Assembly: GCF_016283395.1 (NCBI RefSeq)
Contig: NZ_JAEEMU010000047.1
Coordinates: forward strand, 30,953-94,952
Source of the DNA: Ruminococcus sp.
GTDB taxonomy: Bacteria; Bacillota_A; Clostridia; Oscillospirales; Ruminococcaceae
DNA: 64,000 nucleotides
Reading direction: 5' to 3'
Shown in pieces: positions 31,201 to 39,586 of this stretch. The stretch's first letter is position 1; every line of letters starts with the position of its first letter. The translations under genes and the position numbers were made by a program. Under the pieces are notes generated by a model. That model was not told where the DNA came from. It did no database searches and was given only the letters and a program-made list of their open reading frames with translations.

Positions 31201-32205
31201 TTACATTATGTTAATTTCACGTGATCTCTGCAATTCAATAAACTCTTCCGCCAATGCTTCGGCTTCCGCATAAGATGAAAGCTGATAACAGCGTCCGCGG
31301 AATTTTGCAGATCCATAATATCCGTTCATATACCATGCCGCGTGTTTGCGTGCTTCGTGCATTGCAAGCTCTTCACATTTTTCGCTGAGTTCCAGTATCA
31401 GACGTATATGTTCGAGCATTACCTGCATTTTTTCTTCAAGTGTGGGAGGAGTGTAAGCTGTCCCTTTCATTCCCGCTTCTATCTCTCGAAACAAAAACGG
31501 ATTGCCATAGCTTCCCCGTCCTATCATAACGAGGTCGCAGCCCGTCTGCTCATACATCTCCCTGCACGTTTTAAAGTCAGTTACATCTCCGTTGCCTATA
31601 ACGGGTATGCTCACTGCGCTTTTGACAGCCTTGATAACGCTGTTGTCAGAGCTTCCGCTGTAATACATATCTCTTGTACGTCCGTGAACGGTTATCGCCG
31701 CAGCTCCCACTGCTTCCAGTGCCCACGCCAGATAGGTAGCATTTATGCTGTCATTGCTCCAGCCGCTGCGTATCTTTACCGTTACGGGAGTATCTCCTGC
31801 CGCTTTTACGGCAGCCTCTGTAACTGCCGCAGCCAGCTTTATATCCTTCATAAGTGCAGAACCTGCACCTGTGCCGACTACCTTAGGGACAGGACAGCCC
31901 ATATTGATATCTATGATATCGGGGTTATAATCAAGGACTATCTTTACAGCCTCAGCCATGAACTCAGGCTCGCTGCCGAAGAGCTGTATCGCCATAGGAC
32001 GCTCCTCGTCCGTAACGGTACACAGCTCTGCTGTTTTGCGGTCGCTGTAGCATATGCCCTTTGCGGACACCATTTCGCTGACCACATAAGCTGCTCCGTA
32101 TTTCTTGCACATAAGCCTGTACGCACGGTCGGCTACGCCTGCCATAGGTGCAAGTGCAGCTGTGCGCGCTATCTCGACATTGCCTATTTTTAATGTATCA
32201 CTCAT
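31201..32205 (-). CDS. dusB: tRNA-dihydrouridine synthase (DusB type)
   Basis: FMN enzyme that reduces uridines in tRNA D-loops. The 334-residue protein starts with LKIGNVEIARTAALAPMAGVADRAYR. It has IDINMGCPVPKVVGTGAGSALM with the catalytic Cys, VTVKIRSGW, ITVHGRTRDMYYSG, GNGDVTD and MIGRGSYGNPFLFREI, all standard for DusB. The frame extends to 32274, but the ATG at 32205, with GGAGAG 5 nt before it, gives the family start MSDTLKIG. It overlaps the end of the upstream gtrA-like gene by 8 nt, so the two are coupled. Confidence 0.95.
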   Translation of the reverse strand: MSDTLKIGNVEIARTAALAPMAGVADRAYRLMCKKYGAAYVVSEMVSAKGICYSDRKTAELCTVTDEERPMAIQLFGSEPEFMAEAVKIVLDYNPDIIDINMGCPVPKVVGTGAGSALMKDIKLAAAVTEAAVKAAGDTPVTVKIRSGWSNDSINATYLAWALEAVGAAAITVHGRTRDMYYSGSSDNSVIKAVKSAVSIPVIGNGDVTDFKTCREMYEQTGCDLVMIGRGSYGNPFLFREIEAGMKGTAYTPPTLEEKMQVMLEHIRLILELSEKCEELAMHEARKHAAWYMNGYYGSAKFRGRCYQLSSYAEAEALAEEFIELQRSREINIM

Positions 32206-32689
32206 GCGCACTCTCCGAAGCAGTATTGTCCTTGTTCTTGAAAACAAAGACCTTGCTGAGTATATAGTTTGCAATAAATATCAGTATCTGACTGAGGAAT
32301 GTGATAAGTGTCTTGCTCATGCCGAGCCAGTCACAGCATACAAGGAATATGACCTCTTCCATTCCCAGTGTGGCAAGTCTCGCACCATAAAACGAAGCGA
32401 ATACCTTCCAGAATTCCTTTGATGTTTTTGTCTCGTTCTTGAAAACATACTTCTTGTTGGTGAAGAACGCAAAAGTCACCGCACATATCCACGAGAATAC
32501 AACGCCTGCCGTGCTCTCCCACTTTGGTTCACCGGGAACGAACTTGAAAAGCAGCAGCTTTGTAACTATGGATACGACTGTTGTAAGTCCTCCGAAAACA
32601 AGATAAAGCCATTTCTCTTCATATTTATAATATATATTCTGGAGCGGCTTCGGCAATATGGAAACACACCACTTTATGAATTTCTCCAT
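32198..32689 (-). CDS. GtrA-family membrane protein
   Basis: A 163-residue membrane protein with four hydrophobic segments and the GtrA pattern: YLVFGGLTTVVSIVTKLLLF, SWICAVTFAFFTNKKYVFKN and IANYILSKVFVFK. GtrA proteins are thought to help move polyprenyl-linked sugars across the membrane for surface glycan decoration. No glycosyltransferase is adjacent; dusB follows in the operon. The partner enzymes are not visible. Confidence 0.9.
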   Translation of the reverse strand: MEKFIKWCVSILPKPLQNIYYKYEEKWLYLVFGGLTTVVSIVTKLLLFKFVPGEPKWESTAGVVFSWICAVTFAFFTNKKYVFKNETKTSKEFWKVFASFYGARLATLGMEEVIFLVCCDWLGMSKTLITFLSQILIFIANYILSKVFVFKNKDNTASESAHE

Positions 32690-32723
32690 TTCAACTATCC
32701 TTTCAAAAATACAATGCTTATAT

Positions 32724-32752
32724 ATAATAGCAGTTTATGAAAGCAATTGCAA
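32724..32752 (-). promoter_or_regulatory. Promoter of gtrA-dusB
   Basis: On the minus strand TTGCAA (32752-32747), 17 nt, TATTAT (32729-32724), 35 nt before the ATG. Confidence 0.6.
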
Positions 32753-32929
32753 GTCATTTCATGCAATTTTTTGCAGAATGCTGACATTTTCGTGCAAAAT
32801 GTATCACCTCCTCCACCATATACAAACGAACAGCAGCGCAAAAACGTGACATTTATTTGCATAAAAAAGCCCGAAAGCAGTTTAGGACATACGATATATG
32901 CTTATATAAAAGTTTTTGGGAGAGATTGT

Positions 32930-33228
32930 AAGGAACGCCTTCTCTTGCAAGGCGACCCTAATCGGGTCCGGCACCCTCTGTCCTACGGACATCTCCCTGC
33001 ACAGCAGGGAGTCACCCTCTTCAAAAACAGTCCACTGGACTGTTTTTGAATTCACCCTTTGCGAGGCGCCTTCGTATTATTTCGCTGTTCTCTAAAAACT
33101 TGGAACAGCGACCAGAGACGCTGTCTCTGACCTAACCGGTACGTCCCCTCTGTCGCGTTGCGACATCTCCCCATTTTATGGGGAGTCACTCTGCCAAAGG
33201 AACACAGTCCCTTTGGAATCCCGTTCAT
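32930..33228 (-). repeat. Mosaic palindrome repeat, copy A (reverse orientation)
   Basis: About 300 bp between gtrA and the CPBP gene, largely the reverse complement of 52209-52450. Shared modules, read on the minus strand: the CCAAAGGGA...TCCTTTGG hairpin, an ACTCCCCAT/ATGGGGAG hairpin, TGTCGC/GCGACA, AGAGAC/GTCTCT, the block from ACAGCGAAATAATACGAAGG to GGGTGAATT, and the AAACAGTCC/GGACTGTTT hairpin. It has two further palindromes not in the other copies (TCCCTGC/GCAGGGA and TGTCC/GGACA, about 32970-33015). It has no protein-coding content. Confidence 0.85.
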
Positions 33229-33266
33229 ACGCTCAGCAAGTTATTTTGCGAACCGTATTTTAAACG

Positions 33267-33303
33267 AAAATTAGCCCCAAAGCAACTCAAGTGCATCGGG
33301 GCT
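33267..33303 (-). terminator. Terminator of the CPBP-ABC operon
   Basis: AGCCCC/GGGGCT arms (33273-33303), with TAATTTT following on the minus strand, 29 nt beyond the CPBP stop. Confidence 0.65.
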
Positions 33304-33331
33304 ATACTTCTATATTATTATTGATTTTATA

Positions 33332-34189
33332 TCACGCTTTTTTCTTTCTGCATATCAGCACCATGCAGATGATACCGCATATGATTATCATCGGAAATAC
33401 CGATATTATCAGCATCCAGAACTCATTTGTCCTGTACTCGAACTTTTTATCATCAGCATTTACGGTAAACATACTGAATACGGAAGTCAGAAACATATCA
33501 AGTATCATGTGGGAAAGTGCCGCAGGATATACGGAGTTCGTACGCTTGGTCAGCCATGTGTAGAAAGCCGATATGAATATGCACATCACTGTCATTGCCA
33601 TAAATCCGCCGTAAGGGAAGAAATCGTAATCCCTGCCGAAGTCGTAGCCGTAAGCAAGGAGCGGTCCGTGCCAAAGTGCCCATATGATACCCGTGACTAC
33701 CACAGCCGCAGATGTGGGCATGAGCTCCTCAAGCTTTGGCGTAAGATAGGCTCTCCAGCCCAGCTCCTCGCCGAGACCGTGTAAAGCCATTGCAACACCT
33801 GATGCAAATGCTATCAGCAGATTTGCTGCGGTCATTGTGCTGTCGGCGAAAAATCCGCTGTCCCATATGCTGCCGTTCTTCACTATGAACAGATGAAGTA
33901 TCAAAGCACTGATAAACGGAAGAACTACGGGATATATCACAGCTGCTCCGTAATACTTTCCGCTTTTTCTTTTGCCGAAGCCGAGAAATGCGTCACGGAA
34001 GCCCTCTTTTGTTACAATTCTTGTGATGACCACAGCTACGGCAGGAAAAAGCATAAGCGTAATGCCTGCCACTGCACTTGTAAGTCCGCCCTTTTTGTCC
34101 GAAAAGACAAAGCCGAGAATGTATACAGGCAGATATGCAAGAACTAAATATAAAGCGATACGGAGCAGAGTTTTCTTCTTATTTTGCAT
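33332..34189 (-). CDS. CPBP-family intramembrane metalloprotease
   Basis: A 285-residue polytopic membrane protease of the CAAX/bacteriocin-processing (Abi) family. The catalytic motifs are intact: GEELGWRAYL (EExxxR) at about residue 143, IIWALWHGPL (motif 2 His) at about 171, and AALSHMILDM with the third-motif His at about 230. The ATG at 34189 is 9 nt from AGGAG and is preferred to a TTG at 34198. It overlaps the upstream ABC permease by 11 nt, so it is the last gene of the regulator-ABC operon. Such proteases often process or confer immunity to peptides, and export by the ABC system next to it would fit; that is inference. Confidence 0.9.
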   Translation of the reverse strand: MQNKKKTLLRIALYLVLAYLPVYILGFVFSDKKGGLTSAVAGITLMLFPAVAVVITRIVTKEGFRDAFLGFGKRKSGKYYGAAVIYPVVLPFISALILHLFIVKNGSIWDSGFFADSTMTAANLLIAFASGVAMALHGLGEELGWRAYLTPKLEELMPTSAAVVVTGIIWALWHGPLLAYGYDFGRDYDFFPYGGFMAMTVMCIFISAFYTWLTKRTNSVYPAALSHMILDMFLTSVFSMFTVNADDKKFEYRTNEFWMLIISVFPMIIICGIICMVLICRKKKA

Positions 34190-34943
34190 AATTCTCAACT
34201 CCTTTCAGATACCACTTCACGGAAAGTCTGTAGGACAGGTAGTACAGCGGCATTACAACCACAGCTATTATGCCTATCCAGAGATATACCTTTTTCATTT
34301 GTTCGGGATCATGGACAAAATTGAAAAATCTGTCCCAGAATGTCTCCAAATTCGCAAACATGGAAGTATCACCGAACAGAAAATATACAAACAGCACTAT
34401 ACATAAAAGTACAACGATACACGACTTGACCATATTCCCCACCTTTGTACCAAAACGGAATACCAGCGGATACTCTATGGCTCGGAAAAGCAGCTGCATG
34501 AAAAATCCCATTATAGTAACGGCTGTGGCATCTATGGTCAGGCTATCCATGTCATTCTGGATAGCCTGCATTATAGTCATTATCGTAACTACAAACATTC
34601 CCGTAATCATTACCATAAGGTACTTTACGCCGATAAAACCATTTACGCCCGTAGGTGTAGAGGTGATATAATAAGCCCACTTTTTCCGCTCATCTTCGAT
34701 GATAAGAGTGTTCTGAAATGCGGCAAAAAACATGAATGCCATGAAACAGCTCGTAAGCCACAGCAATCCCATAATATTCATCAGCATCTGCTCCTGCTGA
34801 GCATCATTGAACGTTTTCTCTGCTTCGATCTCCGACAACTTGGTAACAATGATTATCACAACAGGATATACCATAGTACCTATAATGCTGAAAATAAGCT
34901 TTCGGGCGTTGAGCCTGAATTCCTTATAAAGAAGTCCCGTCAT
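34179..34943 (-). CDS. ABC-2 type transporter permease
   Basis: A 254-residue membrane protein with six predicted helices and the ABC-2 permease look (MTGLLYKEFRLNARKLIFSIIG at the N-terminus, a helix after FFAAFQNTLIIEDERKKWAYYITSTPTG). That region is typical of the permeases paired with YtrB- or BcrA-like ATPases. Its start overlaps the upstream permease stop by one base (TGATG). Together with 34943-35710 and the ATPase at 35711 it would form one exporter. Confidence 0.85.
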   Translation of the reverse strand: MTGLLYKEFRLNARKLIFSIIGTMVYPVVIIIVTKLSEIEAEKTFNDAQQEQMLMNIMGLLWLTSCFMAFMFFAAFQNTLIIEDERKKWAYYITSTPTGVNGFIGVKYLMVMITGMFVVTIMTIMQAIQNDMDSLTIDATAVTIMGFFMQLLFRAIEYPLVFRFGTKVGNMVKSCIVVLLCIVLFVYFLFGDTSMFANLETFWDRFFNFVHDPEQMKKVYLWIGIIAVVVMPLYYLSYRLSVKWYLKGVENYAK

Positions 34944-35710
34944 CAGTAACGCCTCCTTTTTAGTTCCTTAACTGTCCAGAAATAGCACAGCACAAGGCTG
35001 CCGACAATTAGAAACGGTGCGGATATCTTCGCTATATCCATGATCTTCACTCCATACGGCTTAATGATCTGCATTAGAGCCTCTTCATCTTGAAGATCGG
35101 GATATCGCGTCTGAGCCTCTTTTATGCAGTATATTATGAACTTCACGCCGCCGTATATGGCTGCTGCCATAGGAATAAACAAAACTGTCATAACCGACAT
35201 TACCGACTTGCCAACGGTCATGCTCCTCAGTGCCAGCGGCAGAGTGAGAAACGAAACAGATACTATGGCAGCCATAGCAGCAAGATTTTTGATGTGCTCC
35301 ATGCTCACTCCCTTTTTGGCAGCAACACCGAGTACCACTTCTCCAAAAAATGCAAGCACAAAACCCATAACAAGCAGCAGTATACGAACTATGAGTTTTG
35401 AAGCTGCCACTTTCTTTTCATCTATGGGCAGCGTATAGGAATAAAGCTGCCAGCGAGACTGATAATCCTTGTATACTACATCGTTCTGTGCGGCTGATAA
35501 TCCCAGAAAAGCCATTAATCCCGTATACAAGTAAGCCTGCGGATAAAATGTCTCAAGCATCTGCGCATTTTCTTCGTCTTTTGCAAGATTGCCTGCATAG
35601 GTGCTTATAAATACAAGAGCTAACGCAAACAAAAATCCCAGAAAAACAGCTATAGTAAGAACAAGTGCTTTTCTCATGAGGTAAAAATCACGGTAAATAA
35701 GACCTTTCAT
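34943..35710 (-). CDS. ABC-2 type transporter permease
   Basis: A 255-residue membrane protein with six helices, starting MKGLIYRDFYLMRKALVLTIAVF. It has the same architecture as its neighbour, including the AAQNDVVYKDYQSRWQLYSYTLPI segment after helix 2. The two are paralogues and probably a heterodimer. The gene starts directly after the ATPase stop codon (TAAATG). Confidence 0.85.
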   Translation of the reverse strand: MKGLIYRDFYLMRKALVLTIAVFLGFLFALALVFISTYAGNLAKDEENAQMLETFYPQAYLYTGLMAFLGLSAAQNDVVYKDYQSRWQLYSYTLPIDEKKVAASKLIVRILLLVMGFVLAFFGEVVLGVAAKKGVSMEHIKNLAAMAAIVSVSFLTLPLALRSMTVGKSVMSVMTVLFIPMAAAIYGGVKFIIYCIKEAQTRYPDLQDEEALMQIIKPYGVKIMDIAKISAPFLIVGSLVLCYFWTVKELKRRRY

Positions 35711-36589
35711 TTATCTCCACTCCTTTTTGCCGCGGTTGACATAGTAAAGCATGATATCTTCAAGAGTAGCAGGATCTATGACCGCGCCAGAGTATTTACG
35801 GCTGCAGGTAGCCTTGTCGGAAACCATTACCTCTGCACCGAAATCGGACACCCTCGCACTTACGATATCCTCTGGAGCGATGTCCTTATAGTCAGCCTTA
35901 GTGCATTTGAGTATGCCGTGACTTTCGAGGATATCGTCCTTATAGCCGCTTATGAGCAATTTACCCTTGTCGATAAAGGTAACACTGTCGGCTATTTTGT
36001 CAAGGTCGGAAGTGATATGTGAGGACATGAGTATAGAGTGTTCCTCGTTCTGCAGGTATTCAAGGAATATGTCGAGTATCTCGTTTCTTACAACAGGGTC
36101 AAGACCTGTGGTAGCCTCGTCCATGATGAGAAGCTTTGCATTGTGAGAAAGTGCGGAAGCTATTTGAAGCTTCATTTTCATACCTTTTGAGAACTTGCCG
36201 AACTTCTTCTTTCTTGGCAGCGCAAAACGGTCAAGATAGCCGAAAAACGTATCTGTGCTCCACTCCTCGAATATCTCGCGGAGCACCTTGTCCAGAACTA
36301 ATGCGTTCATTCTGTCATCGAAGGGCAGCTCGTCAAACACCGCAGCTATCTGCTTTTTAGCCTCATATTCTTCATTTACGCTGTCACAACCGAGAAGTCG
36401 TATCTCACCCTCGTCCTTTTTAACTATATTGAGCAGCGCATTTATAGTAGTAGTCTTGCCTGCGCCGTTCTGTCCGATAAATCCCATGATACTGCCCTTA
36501 GGCACAGTGAAGCTCACATTGTCGAGAGTAAATCCGTCATATCTCTTTGTAAGCCCCTTGATCTCAATAGCATTTTCATAATCATTCAT
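35711..36589 (-). CDS. ABC transporter ATP-binding protein
   Basis: A 292-residue ATPase of the exporter type (YtrB/CcmA-like). Walker A is GQNGAGKTT at about residue 39. The signature region is FSKGMKMKLQ, a degenerate LSGGQ typical of this subgroup. Walker B is LLIMDEATTGLD, followed by the switch SSHIT with His. A C-terminal extension of about 75 residues is common in the group. It energises the two permeases that follow and overlaps the GntR gene by 8 nt. Confidence 0.92.
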   Translation of the reverse strand: MNDYENAIEIKGLTKRYDGFTLDNVSFTVPKGSIMGFIGQNGAGKTTTINALLNIVKKDEGEIRLLGCDSVNEEYEAKKQIAAVFDELPFDDRMNALVLDKVLREIFEEWSTDTFFGYLDRFALPRKKKFGKFSKGMKMKLQIASALSHNAKLLIMDEATTGLDPVVRNEILDIFLEYLQNEEHSILMSSHITSDLDKIADSVTFIDKGKLLISGYKDDILESHGILKCTKADYKDIAPEDIVSARVSDFGAEVMVSDKATCSRKYSGAVIDPATLEDIMLYYVNRGKKEWR

Positions 36590-36965
36590 TTTCTGCCCCT
36601 CCGTAAATTAGTTCGAGCATTTCTTTCAGTTCGTCAAGACCGATATCACACTGTCTTGCCTTATCGCAGACCTGTGTGAGCAGGGCTTCTGTCTGGCGGA
36701 GATACTCCTCGCGCAGAAGCTCTGTATTCTGTCCCTTGACGAAGCTGCCCTTACCTGTGTACGACTCTATGAAGCCGTCACGTTCCAAATCCTCATAAGC
36801 ACGTTTTGTAGTGATAACGCTTATGCGGAGCTGCTGTGCAAGTGTACGCATAGAAGGCAGAGCGTCCCCTGCTTTCAGTGTACCGTTAAGGATAAGTCCC
36901 TTTATCTGGTCGGAGATCTGCTGATATATGGGCTCACCCGATGAATTGCTGATAATAATATCCAT
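36582..36965 (-). CDS. GntR-family regulator, YtrA subfamily
   Basis: A 127-residue regulator: an N-terminal winged helix (about 1-70; SGEPIYQQISDQIKGLILNGTLKAGD then LPSMRTLAQQLRIS, TTKRAYEDLERDGFIES, GKGSFV) and a short C-terminal helical tail. This size and an ABC operon downstream are the marks of the YtrA subfamily, which represses its own transporter operon. The true ATG is 36965, preceded by GAGG; the frame reading from 36977 begins with TTG. An AT-rich palindrome between promoter and start is a candidate operator. Confidence 0.92.
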   Translation of the reverse strand: MDIIISNSSGEPIYQQISDQIKGLILNGTLKAGDALPSMRTLAQQLRISVITTKRAYEDLERDGFIESYTGKGSFVKGQNTELLREEYLRQTEALLTQVCDKARQCDIGLDELKEMLELIYGGAENE

Positions 36966-36981
36966 AGTCCACCTCAATATT

Positions 36982-36999
36982 GTATATATACGTTATACA
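36982..36999 (-). promoter_or_regulatory. Candidate operator of the GntR-ABC operon
   Basis: The palindrome GTATATATAC (36982-36991) and the overlapping GTGTATAACGTATA lie between the -10 box and the GntR start. GTGTATATA also recurs in the promoter spacer. YtrA-type repressors bind such sites in their own promoters. Confidence 0.45.
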
Positions 37000-37000
37000 C

Positions 37001-37029
37001 ATTATATCATTTATATACACACTTGTCAA
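37001..37029 (-). promoter_or_regulatory. Promoter of the GntR-ABC-CPBP operon
   Basis: On the minus strand TTGACA (37029-37024), 17 nt, TATAAT (37006-37001): full consensus, as expected for a repressible promoter. Confidence 0.75.
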
Positions 37030-37253
37030 TACCCCTGCCAAAAATTTGTGAAACAAATTTTTTAGCGGTTAGTATTTAGTGCATAGTGCATAGTGCATAG
37101 TAGAGCGGTATTATCCGCCCACGCTTCCTTACCGCCCGCAATCCCCTTATAACTAAGCTCTATTCACTAATCACTAACCACTCAAATGTGTATATGATAA
37201 ACAAATGAAAGCAACGTTTTTTAGTCAAAATCGCCTATTTTGAAAAAATAATA
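37030..37253. other. Intergenic low-complexity region
   Basis: No gene. It has a 7-bp tandem (GCATAGT repeated three times, about 37080-37102), a decayed palindrome (GAGCGGTATTATCCGCCC) and scattered ATTAGT/ACTAAT words. It looks like degraded intergenic repeat material. Confidence 0.5.
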
Positions 37254-37282
37254 TAGACAAGATGAAAAAAATAATATATAAT
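37254..37282 (+). promoter_or_regulatory. Promoter of rsmD-coaD
   Basis: TAGACA (37254-37259), 17 nt, TATAAT (37277-37282), 82 nt before the rsmD ATG. Confidence 0.55.
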
Positions 37283-37364
37283 AAGATGTATATATAATTC
37301 GGTATCCGTATGCCGTAAATGCGGAAACCGCAGTTTTACCGCTGCGGCTTCGGAGCACTAAAAC

Positions 37365-37922
37365 ATGAGAGTTATCACAGGCATTGCAAGAGGCCGTAAA
37401 CTTGTTGCGCCCGAAGGTCTTGACGTAAGACCTACTGCCGACAAGGTCAAGGAAGGTATTTTTTCCGCCGTTCAGTTTGAGCTGGAAGGTGCGCGTGTAC
37501 TCGATCTCTTCGCAGGAAGCGGTCAGATGGGTATCGAAGCACTCAGCCGCGGAGCTAACCACGCTGTATTTATCGACAGCTCACTCCGCTCTATCAGATG
37601 CGTAAATGAAAATCTGCGCAATACAGGCTTTGAACGGCAGTCAGAGGTCATCAACCGCGACAGCTACGATTATATAAAGCTTACCGCTCAGACCTTTGAT
37701 GTAATAATCCTCGATCCGCCATACAGACACAGCCACATAGCAAATATACTCCCCTTTGCGGCTAAAAAGCTCCGCGACGGAGGTCTTATAATATGTGAGT
37801 ATGAATGTGAAGCTGATGAGCCTGCGGCTCCCGAGGGATTGGTTCTCAGAAAGACCTACCGCTACGGCAAGATCAATGTCTCTATTTTCTGCAAACCGTC
37901 CGAGGAGGTGGCTGAAGAATGA
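37365..37922 (+). CDS. rsmD: 16S rRNA (guanine966-N2)-methyltransferase
   Basis: Methylates G966 of 16S rRNA. The 185-residue Rossmann methyltransferase has the family start MRVITGIARGRKL, RPTADKVKEGIFS, the SAM motif VLDLFAGSGQMGIEALSRGA and the catalytic ILDPPY. It overlaps coaD by 4 nt (ATGA), the usual Firmicutes arrangement. Confidence 0.96.
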   Translation: MRVITGIARGRKLVAPEGLDVRPTADKVKEGIFSAVQFELEGARVLDLFAGSGQMGIEALSRGANHAVFIDSSLRSIRCVNENLRNTGFERQSEVINRDSYDYIKLTAQTFDVIILDPPYRHSHIANILPFAAKKLRDGGLIICEYECEADEPAAPEGLVLRKTYRYGKINVSIFCKPSEEVAEE

Positions 37923-38410
37923 GAAGAATAGCCGTTTGTCCCGGAAGCTTCGACCCTGTTACACTTGGTCATCTTGATATCATAACAAGAGCTTCCAAGC
38001 TTTTTGATAAGGTAATAGTCCTCATATCCCGAAATGCAGGCAAGGCACAGCCAAGCTTCACAGCTACCGAGCGTATGCTGATGATAGAACAGGTCACACG
38101 CGACCTTGATAACGTAGTAATAGATATACTTGACGGACTTCTAGCGGATTACGTAAGAAATGTAGGTGCTGTCGCTATTGTAAAAGGACTCCGCGCTGTC
38201 AGCGACTTTGAATACGAATTCCAGATGGCACTTGCCAATAAAAAGCTTTACGCAGGAGCTGAAACAGTTTTCCTGACCACAGCTACCGAGAATATGTATC
38301 TCAGCTCAAGCCTGGTAAAACAGATCGCTTATTTCGGCGGAGATATCAGCCACTTTGTTCCCGAGGATATACTTGAAGATATAAAACAAAGACTTATTAA
38401 GGAGAGGTAA
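37919..38410 (+). CDS. coaD: Pantetheine-phosphate adenylyltransferase
   Basis: Penultimate step of coenzyme A synthesis: 4'-phosphopantetheine plus ATP gives dephospho-CoA. The 163-residue length is standard. The T/HxGH motif is in CPGSFDPVTLGHLDII, IVKGLRAVSDFEYEFQMA is typical, and the ISSS-like loop is YLSSSLVKQIA. It is translationally coupled to rsmD. Confidence 0.97.
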   Translation: MRRIAVCPGSFDPVTLGHLDIITRASKLFDKVIVLISRNAGKAQPSFTATERMLMIEQVTRDLDNVVIDILDGLLADYVRNVGAVAIVKGLRAVSDFEYEFQMALANKKLYAGAETVFLTTATENMYLSSSLVKQIAYFGGDISHFVPEDILEDIKQRLIKER

Positions 38411-38415
38411 TCATT

Positions 38416-38913
38416 ATGAGCATTGATGAGATTTTAGAAGAAATGGACGAACTTCTTGACAAGGCGTCCTCTGTCCCATTCGTATCACATAAGAAAGTGA
38501 TCGACGGCGAGCGTATGCGCGAGCTTATAAATGATGTTCGCCTTAATATGCCTCACGAACTCAAAGAGGCTAAGAAGATCGAATTCGACTGCCAGCGTAT
38601 TCTCAATGAGGCTAAGCTCAATGCCGAGTCTATCATACGCAAGGCTGAGGAGCGTGCTGCTCAGATAGTTTCACGCGAGGCTATCGTTACAGAGGCTAAG
38701 AAAAAGGCACTGGATATGCTCACAAAGGCACAGACAGCTGCAAAGAACCTCCAGCAGAACGCTGCTACATCAGTTGCAAAAATGCTCAACGATACCGAGA
38801 ATTACTACTCAAGAAATCTCCAGAGCATCAAGACTGTAAAGAGCAAGCTCAGCAGCACTGTTTCAGCTGGTCTCAGCATGAATGGTATCGACAAGAAGAA
38901 CGGCTTACAGTAA
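38416..38913 (+). CDS. Coiled-coil protein after coaD, function unknown
   Basis: A 165-residue soluble, strongly helical protein. The middle (about residues 45-125) is a coiled coil rich in Ala, Glu, Lys and Arg (ELKEAKKIEFDCQRILNEAK), resembling the stalk subunits of ATPases (subunit E or b). It is probably this resemblance alone that gives such proteins ATPase-like names. It has no membrane segment or catalytic motif. It is the third gene of the rsmD-coaD operon with a 5-nt gap, and a terminator follows. Confidence 0.8.
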   Translation: MSIDEILEEMDELLDKASSVPFVSHKKVIDGERMRELINDVRLNMPHELKEAKKIEFDCQRILNEAKLNAESIIRKAEERAAQIVSREAIVTEAKKKALDMLTKAQTAAKNLQQNAATSVAKMLNDTENYYSRNLQSIKTVKSKLSSTVSAGLSMNGIDKKNGLQ

Positions 38914-38924
38914 GTTATAAACAC

Positions 38925-38953
38925 AAAAGCTCCCGTAACGGGAGCTTTTATTT
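38925..38953 (+). terminator. Terminator of the rsmD-coaD operon
   Basis: Stem AAAAGCTCCCG/CGGGAGCTTTT with a TAA loop and T-run. It is nearly identical to the terminator at 39815-39843. Confidence 0.92.
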
Positions 38954-39005
38954 ATTGTGTTCATAAGAGCGACTGTTTTTATGATCTTGATTATGCATCT
39001 CTATA

Positions 39006-39028
39006 AATTTAAAGCAAGACTTTAAATT
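39006..39028. promoter_or_regulatory. Candidate operator upstream of the DUF2975-YozG operon
   Basis: Perfect inverted repeat AATTTAAAG/CTTTAAATT with a 5-nt spacer, ending 4 nt before the -35 box. ACTTTAAA occurs at 39019-39026, 39075-39082 and 39096-39103, so the half-site also lies in the leader. A YozG-type regulator is encoded in the operon. Confidence 0.5.
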
Positions 39029-39032
39029 ATTA

Positions 39033-39061
39033 TTGACACGCTTTAATTTCAGTGTTATAAT
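39033..39061 (+). promoter_or_regulatory. Consensus promoter of the DUF2975-YozG operon
   Basis: TTGACA (39033-39038), 17 nt, TATAAT (39056-39061): a perfect sigma-A match. Confidence 0.85.
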
Positions 39062-39117
39062 ATAGCTATCAAAAACTTTAAAAACTTAAACTCTTACTTT
39101 AAAAAGGAGATGTTATA

Positions 39118-39576
39118 ATGAATGATTCAATATCAAAAGACCTTAAAAAACGCACTTTTGCCGACACATTTATTTCATGTGGGCTATGCTTTGTCGAACT
39201 GGCATTCTCAGTATATCACATCATTGAGTACTTCCGCGGCGGTTCGCCCGAGTGCATAAGCAACGCTGTGTACTGCTTCATCATCTTTGCCGAACTTGGA
39301 CTTCTCAGCCTTATATTGCTTGAGATAAAAAGAACAGGCAAACCTTTCTCAAAGAAGATAATTACAAAGCTCCGCGCAATGTCGCTTATCCTTATAGTCG
39401 GAGGCATTATGCCGAGGATCACTGAGATGACAAGCAAGAACGGTAACGAAGCCATATCCTTCACTTTCAGTTCGATGAATATGCTTGTAATATTCTTAGG
39501 TATCATCATCGGTATTTTATCAGAACTTTTCGTCTACGGTATGAGTCTCCAGAAAGACAACGACCTTATTGCCTAA
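39118..39576 (+). CDS. DUF2975-type membrane protein
   Basis: A 152-residue protein with four membrane helices. It resembles DUF2975 (YoaS-like): LKKRTFADTFISCGLCF, a pattern of short loops, and the last helix MLVIFLGIIIGILSELFVYGMSLQKDNDLIA, where LSEVFxxGxxLQEDNDLTV is typical. These proteins are almost always encoded with a small YozG-type HTH protein, as here. The function is unknown; the pair behaves like a membrane protein and its regulator. A long AAAAAGGAG precedes the ATG. Confidence 0.82.
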   Translation: MNDSISKDLKKRTFADTFISCGLCFVELAFSVYHIIEYFRGGSPECISNAVYCFIIFAELGLLSLILLEIKRTGKPFSKKIITKLRAMSLILIVGGIMPRITEMTSKNGNEAISFTFSSMNMLVIFLGIIIGILSELFVYGMSLQKDNDLIA

Positions 39577-39586
39577 GAGGTGCGGA

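Noticed and set aside
32747..33049. A 100-residue plus-strand frame
   Set aside because: Half of it lies in mosaic repeat copy A and it resembles nothing; no RBS.
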